From positions 124,001-188,000 of the forward strand of contig CAVOXF010000004.1 in the NCBI GenBank assembly GCA_963700375.1: a DNA stretch of 64,000 bases, in the 5' to 3' direction. Positions 61,979 through 64,000 of this stretch are shown here, piece by piece. A model generated the notes under the pieces. It ran no database searches, had not been told where the DNA came from, and saw only the letters and a program-made list of their open reading frames with translations. A program made the translations under genes and the position numbers. This DNA comes from JAHEEL01 sp963700375 (GTDB taxonomy: Bacteria; Actinomycetota; Acidimicrobiia; Spongiisociales; UBA5794). Position 1 is the stretch's first letter. Each line of letters begins with the position of its first letter.

Positions 61979-62404
61979 TACGTTCGGGTGTCCGTGGTCC
62001 CGTCCCGTGCCGTTGTCGTATCCATGGGCGCGCGCCGGCTCGACCTTCCTCTGTGAGCCGCGGAGTCGCCGAGTAGAGTCGCGGGTGGCACACCCGCGGG
62101 GATGATCCACGCCGACCCATCTTTGTCGGGCGCCTCTGCGGGTGTGCCACCTCTTCGGATCTTCCCTGCTCCTGTTCGGACGGAATCGACGGCGACCATC
62201 AAGCGTTCTCCGAACGACCGCAACTGAGGTATCACATGGGCGACACGACCGGGCACGGGGTCGACGCGGGTGGGGTCCTCGCGTTCACCGATCGGCCCTC
62301 GATCGTCGAGATCCGAACGCCACCGAAGTGGACATAGCGAGGAACCATGTCGATGAACCCACAGCGGGCCGTATCCTCGGCGTTGAACGAACCGAGGAAC
62401 ACCC
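61979..62404. other. 426-bp intergenic region before thiI
   Basis: No convincing gene lies here; open frames on the minus strand are Arg-rich and unlike proteins. The main structure is the hairpin at 62081-62151 behind a TAGAGT hexamer (62074-62079). The final part carries GAGG (62393-62396) for thiI. Confidence 0.6.
62074..62151 (+). ncRNA. possible structured RNA upstream of thiI
   Basis: After TAGAGT (62074-62079), the 14-base arm 62084-62097 pairs perfectly with 62138-62151, enclosing a smaller CGCCGAC/GTCGGGCG-type stem. The first arm can instead fold locally (GCGGGT 62081-62086 with ACCCGC 62092-62097), so two exclusive structures exist. If the hexamer is a promoter, the RNA would start near 62086. 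It does not carry the conserved core of the TPP riboswitch. It could be a small RNA, a leader switch or a bidirectional terminator. Confidence 0.4.
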
Positions 62405-63571
62405 GTGATCCACATCACCCTGTCCGGCGACATCTTCCTGAAGTCGCGGCGCACGCAGCCGCCGATGATCCGGTGCGTGGTGGCGAGTCTCCGTCAGGCC
62501 CTTGGCGAGGCCGGATGCGACGTTCCCCTCGATCGGCTCGGTTCACATCGATTCGCGCTCGAACCGGGCGATCGGGTCGACGAGGTGATCGAGCGGGCTT
62601 CGCGGGTGTTCGGTGTGGCGTCAGTTGACGAGATGGTGGAGCTGGACGGTGGTGATCTCGACCATCTCTCCGAAGAGATCGCCCGGCACGCCGGCGAGCG
62701 GGTGGCGGGCCGTACCTTCGGCATTCGCGTCAAACGGCGGGGAAACCACACGTGGCGGTCATACGATCTCGTGTGCAAGGCGGGGGACCTGCTGGTCGCC
62801 GCCGGCGGGACGGTGCACCTCGACAACCCTGAGGAACCGGTCGAGATCACGGTTCTCGATGACCGCGCGTTCCTCTTCGTCGAGCGTCATCGGGGACCGG
62901 GCGGGCTTCCCGTCGGTACCCAGGAGCCGCTCCTGGCCCTCATCTCAGGGGGTTTCGACTCGGTGGTGGCCGCGTGGATGATGATGTCGCGGGGGAGTCC
63001 GGTCGAGTTCGTCCACTTCACACTCTCGTGCTCGCAGTCCGATCATGCGTTGGCCGTGGCCCGCTCGTTGTGGGAACGATGGGGGTACGGAACCGATCCT
63101 TTGGTGCACGTTGTCGAGTTCCAACCGGTCAAGGACGCGTTGATTGAGAACGTCGATGCGAGGATGCGTCAGGTGGCTCTGAAGGTCCTGATGGCGAGGG
63201 CGGCGTCGCAGATTGCCAACGAGCGGGGGATTCTGGCCCTCGTCACCGGCGATGCACTGGGCCAGGTGTCGTCGCAGACCCTGCCACACCTCGTCGGCGT
63301 CTCCGAAGCTGCCGACGTTCCGGTGCTGCGGCCCCTCCTTGGTCTACCGAAGGACGTGATCATCGACTACGCGAGGCGCATCGGCACTGCAGAGATCTCC
63401 GCTCGTGCGCAAGAAGTCTGCGATCTCTCCGATGGACGACCCGTGGCAACCAGCGCGCGGCCGGATCAGGTAGGCCGTTCGATTCGCAATATCCCCGACG
63501 TGCTGATGGAGGATGTGATCGCCACGCGAAAGACGTTCCAGATCAAGGACTGGTTCCCCGGGGCGATGTGA
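62405..63571 (+). CDS. thiI: tRNA 4-thiouridine synthase / thiamine sulfur-transfer protein ThiI
   Basis: Adenylating enzyme for s4U in tRNA and sulfur transfer to thiamine, 388 residues. Ferredoxin-like and THUMP domains (about 1-165, with RVKRRGNHTWRSYDL near residue 108), then the PP-loop ISGGFDSVVAAWMM near residue 179, and GDALGQVSSQTL near residue 288, are canonical. There is no C-terminal rhodanese domain, as in many Gram-positive ThiI proteins. GTG 62405 follows GAGG at 8 bases. The 3' end overlaps the convergent dehydratase-like gene by 29 bp. Confidence 0.94.
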   Translation: MIHITLSGDIFLKSRRTQPPMIRCVVASLRQALGEAGCDVPLDRLGSHRFALEPGDRVDEVIERASRVFGVASVDEMVELDGGDLDHLSEEIARHAGERVAGRTFGIRVKRRGNHTWRSYDLVCKAGDLLVAAGGTVHLDNPEEPVEITVLDDRAFLFVERHRGPGGLPVGTQEPLLALISGGFDSVVAAWMMMSRGSPVEFVHFTLSCSQSDHALAVARSLWERWGYGTDPLVHVVEFQPVKDALIENVDARMRQVALKVLMARAASQIANERGILALVTGDALGQVSSQTLPHLVGVSEAADVPVLRPLLGLPKDVIIDYARRIGTAEISARAQEVCDLSDGRPVATSARPDQVGRSIRNIPDVLMEDVIATRKTFQIKDWFPGAM

Positions 63572-64000
63572 GCGCCTCTGCAGCGTCGAGCCAGGCGAAA
63601 TCGGTGTTCCCCCCGGAGATGATCACACCGACGCGCCGGTCCCGGAATCGCCCGGGTTCGGTCCTCAGCGCGGCGAGGGGAGTGGCTCCGGACGGTTCGA
63701 CAACGAGCTTCATCCGCTGAAGCAGGAAGGAGGCGGCCTCGAGGATCGCCGCCTCCGTCACGCGCACAACCTCGGCCCCGAGGCTGATCAGAATCGTGAA
63801 CGGTCGTGCCCCGATTCCCGTCAGGAGACCGTCGGCGACTGTTACCGGCGATTCGACGCCCGGCTGCCGGATGCCGCTCACGAGTGATCGGTAGGCGTCG
63901 TCAACGGCGAACGGCTCAGCGCCGACGACCGGGATCGCAGGGGTCTGTCCGGCGCCCACGATTGCTGCCCCGGAGAGCAAGCCACCGCCGCCGATCGGCG
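63543..64000 (-). CDS. threonine dehydratase-like PLP enzyme (C-terminal part)
   Basis: The visible 152 codons encode the second half of a fold-type II PLP enzyme of the serine/threonine dehydratase or racemase group. PIGGGGLLSGAAIV at the right edge is the phosphate-binding Gly loop. VEPSGATPLAAL and VGVIISGGNTD near the end are the expected C-terminal motifs, with the Ser/Gly pair facing the PLP ring. There is no regulatory ACT domain, so a catabolic-type enzyme is likely. The N-terminus is beyond the window. The stop at 63543 lies inside thiI on the opposite strand. Confidence 0.88.
   Translation of the reverse strand, partial: PIGGGGLLSGAAIVGAGQTPAIPVVGAEPFAVDDAYRSLVSGIRQPGVESPVTVADGLLTGIGARPFTILISLGAEVVRVTEAAILEAASFLLQRMKLVVEPSGATPLAALRTEPGRFRDRRVGVIISGGNTDFAWLDAAEALTSPRGTSP

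Noticed and set aside
62081..62151. TPP riboswitch in front of thiI
   Set aside because: The conserved CUGAGA-type core and second helper stem are not present, and thiI is more than 250 bp downstream.
61780..62454. 224-codon minus-strand open frame over tRNA-Leu(GAG) and the thiI leader
   Set aside because: It runs through a tRNA gene and a terminator hairpin and encodes a low-complexity Arg-rich product.

Overview
The window is a high-GC chromosomal segment packed with genes on both strands. It most likely comes from a member of the Actinomycetota, possibly a deep-branching class such as Acidimicrobiia. The evidence for this is a neighbourhood order typical of that phylum (dnaE, trpE-C-F-B-A, polA-rpsA, coaE-uvrB-uvrA, uvrC-rapZ-yvcK, gap-pgk-tpiA-secG), ThyX-type thymidylate synthesis, a pair of GET3/ArsA-like ATPases, a DUF222/HNH (13E12-type) relic, and frequent GTG/TTG starts. 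The class assignment is inference only.

Layout. 1-4.3 kb: 5' part of a phosphofructokinase with PPi-type signature residues, diverging from dnaE. 4.3-15.3 kb: tandem GET3-like ATPases, a double-length ThyX, small membrane and soluble proteins, EamA, MATE and MFS transporters, a purine phosphoribosyltransferase, an SRPBCC protein, a GNAT acetyltransferase, endonuclease III and CcdA. 15.4-20.9 kb: trp genes interrupted by a decayed histidine-kinase fragment and a small cytochrome c lipoprotein. 21-23.7 kb: tRNA-Leu(CAA) and a TadE/TadG-like pair. 23.8-28.1 kb: polA and rpsA. 28.2-33.8 kb: tad/flp pilus motor genes (cpaB, cpaE, cpaF, tadB, tadC). 34-35.2 kb: a decayed DUF222/HNH gene. 35.3-41.3 kb, minus strand: FAD oxidoreductase, a large membrane protein, a 57-residue Flp pilin and a two-component system. 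41.3-54.2 kb: coaE, uvrB, uvrA, uvrC and rapZ, interleaved with envelope-type membrane proteins. 54.2-59.9 kb: yvcK, gap, pgk, tpiA, gpmA and secG. 60-64 kb: an oligopeptide-type binding lipoprotein, tRNA-Leu(GAG), thiI and the 3' part of a threonine-dehydratase-like gene.

Functionally the window combines lower glycolysis, nucleotide excision repair, replication and repair polymerases, tryptophan synthesis and a Tad pilus. The pilus genes are split into three blocks wrapped around polA-rpsA, and the larger part sits between rpsA and coaE. A recurring regulatory theme is a TANNNT hexamer exactly 6 or 7 bases before the start codon of about a dozen genes, which suggests widespread leaderless transcription. 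In one place (coaE and the histidine kinase) two such hexamers overlap on opposite strands inside a 22-bp gap.

The items most worth following up are the leaderless and bidirectional promoter architecture, the fused double ThyX whose two halves each keep only part of the usual signature, the scattered Tad system with its unusual TadG-like exoprotein and very long pilin hairpin, and a stable structured element upstream of thiI.
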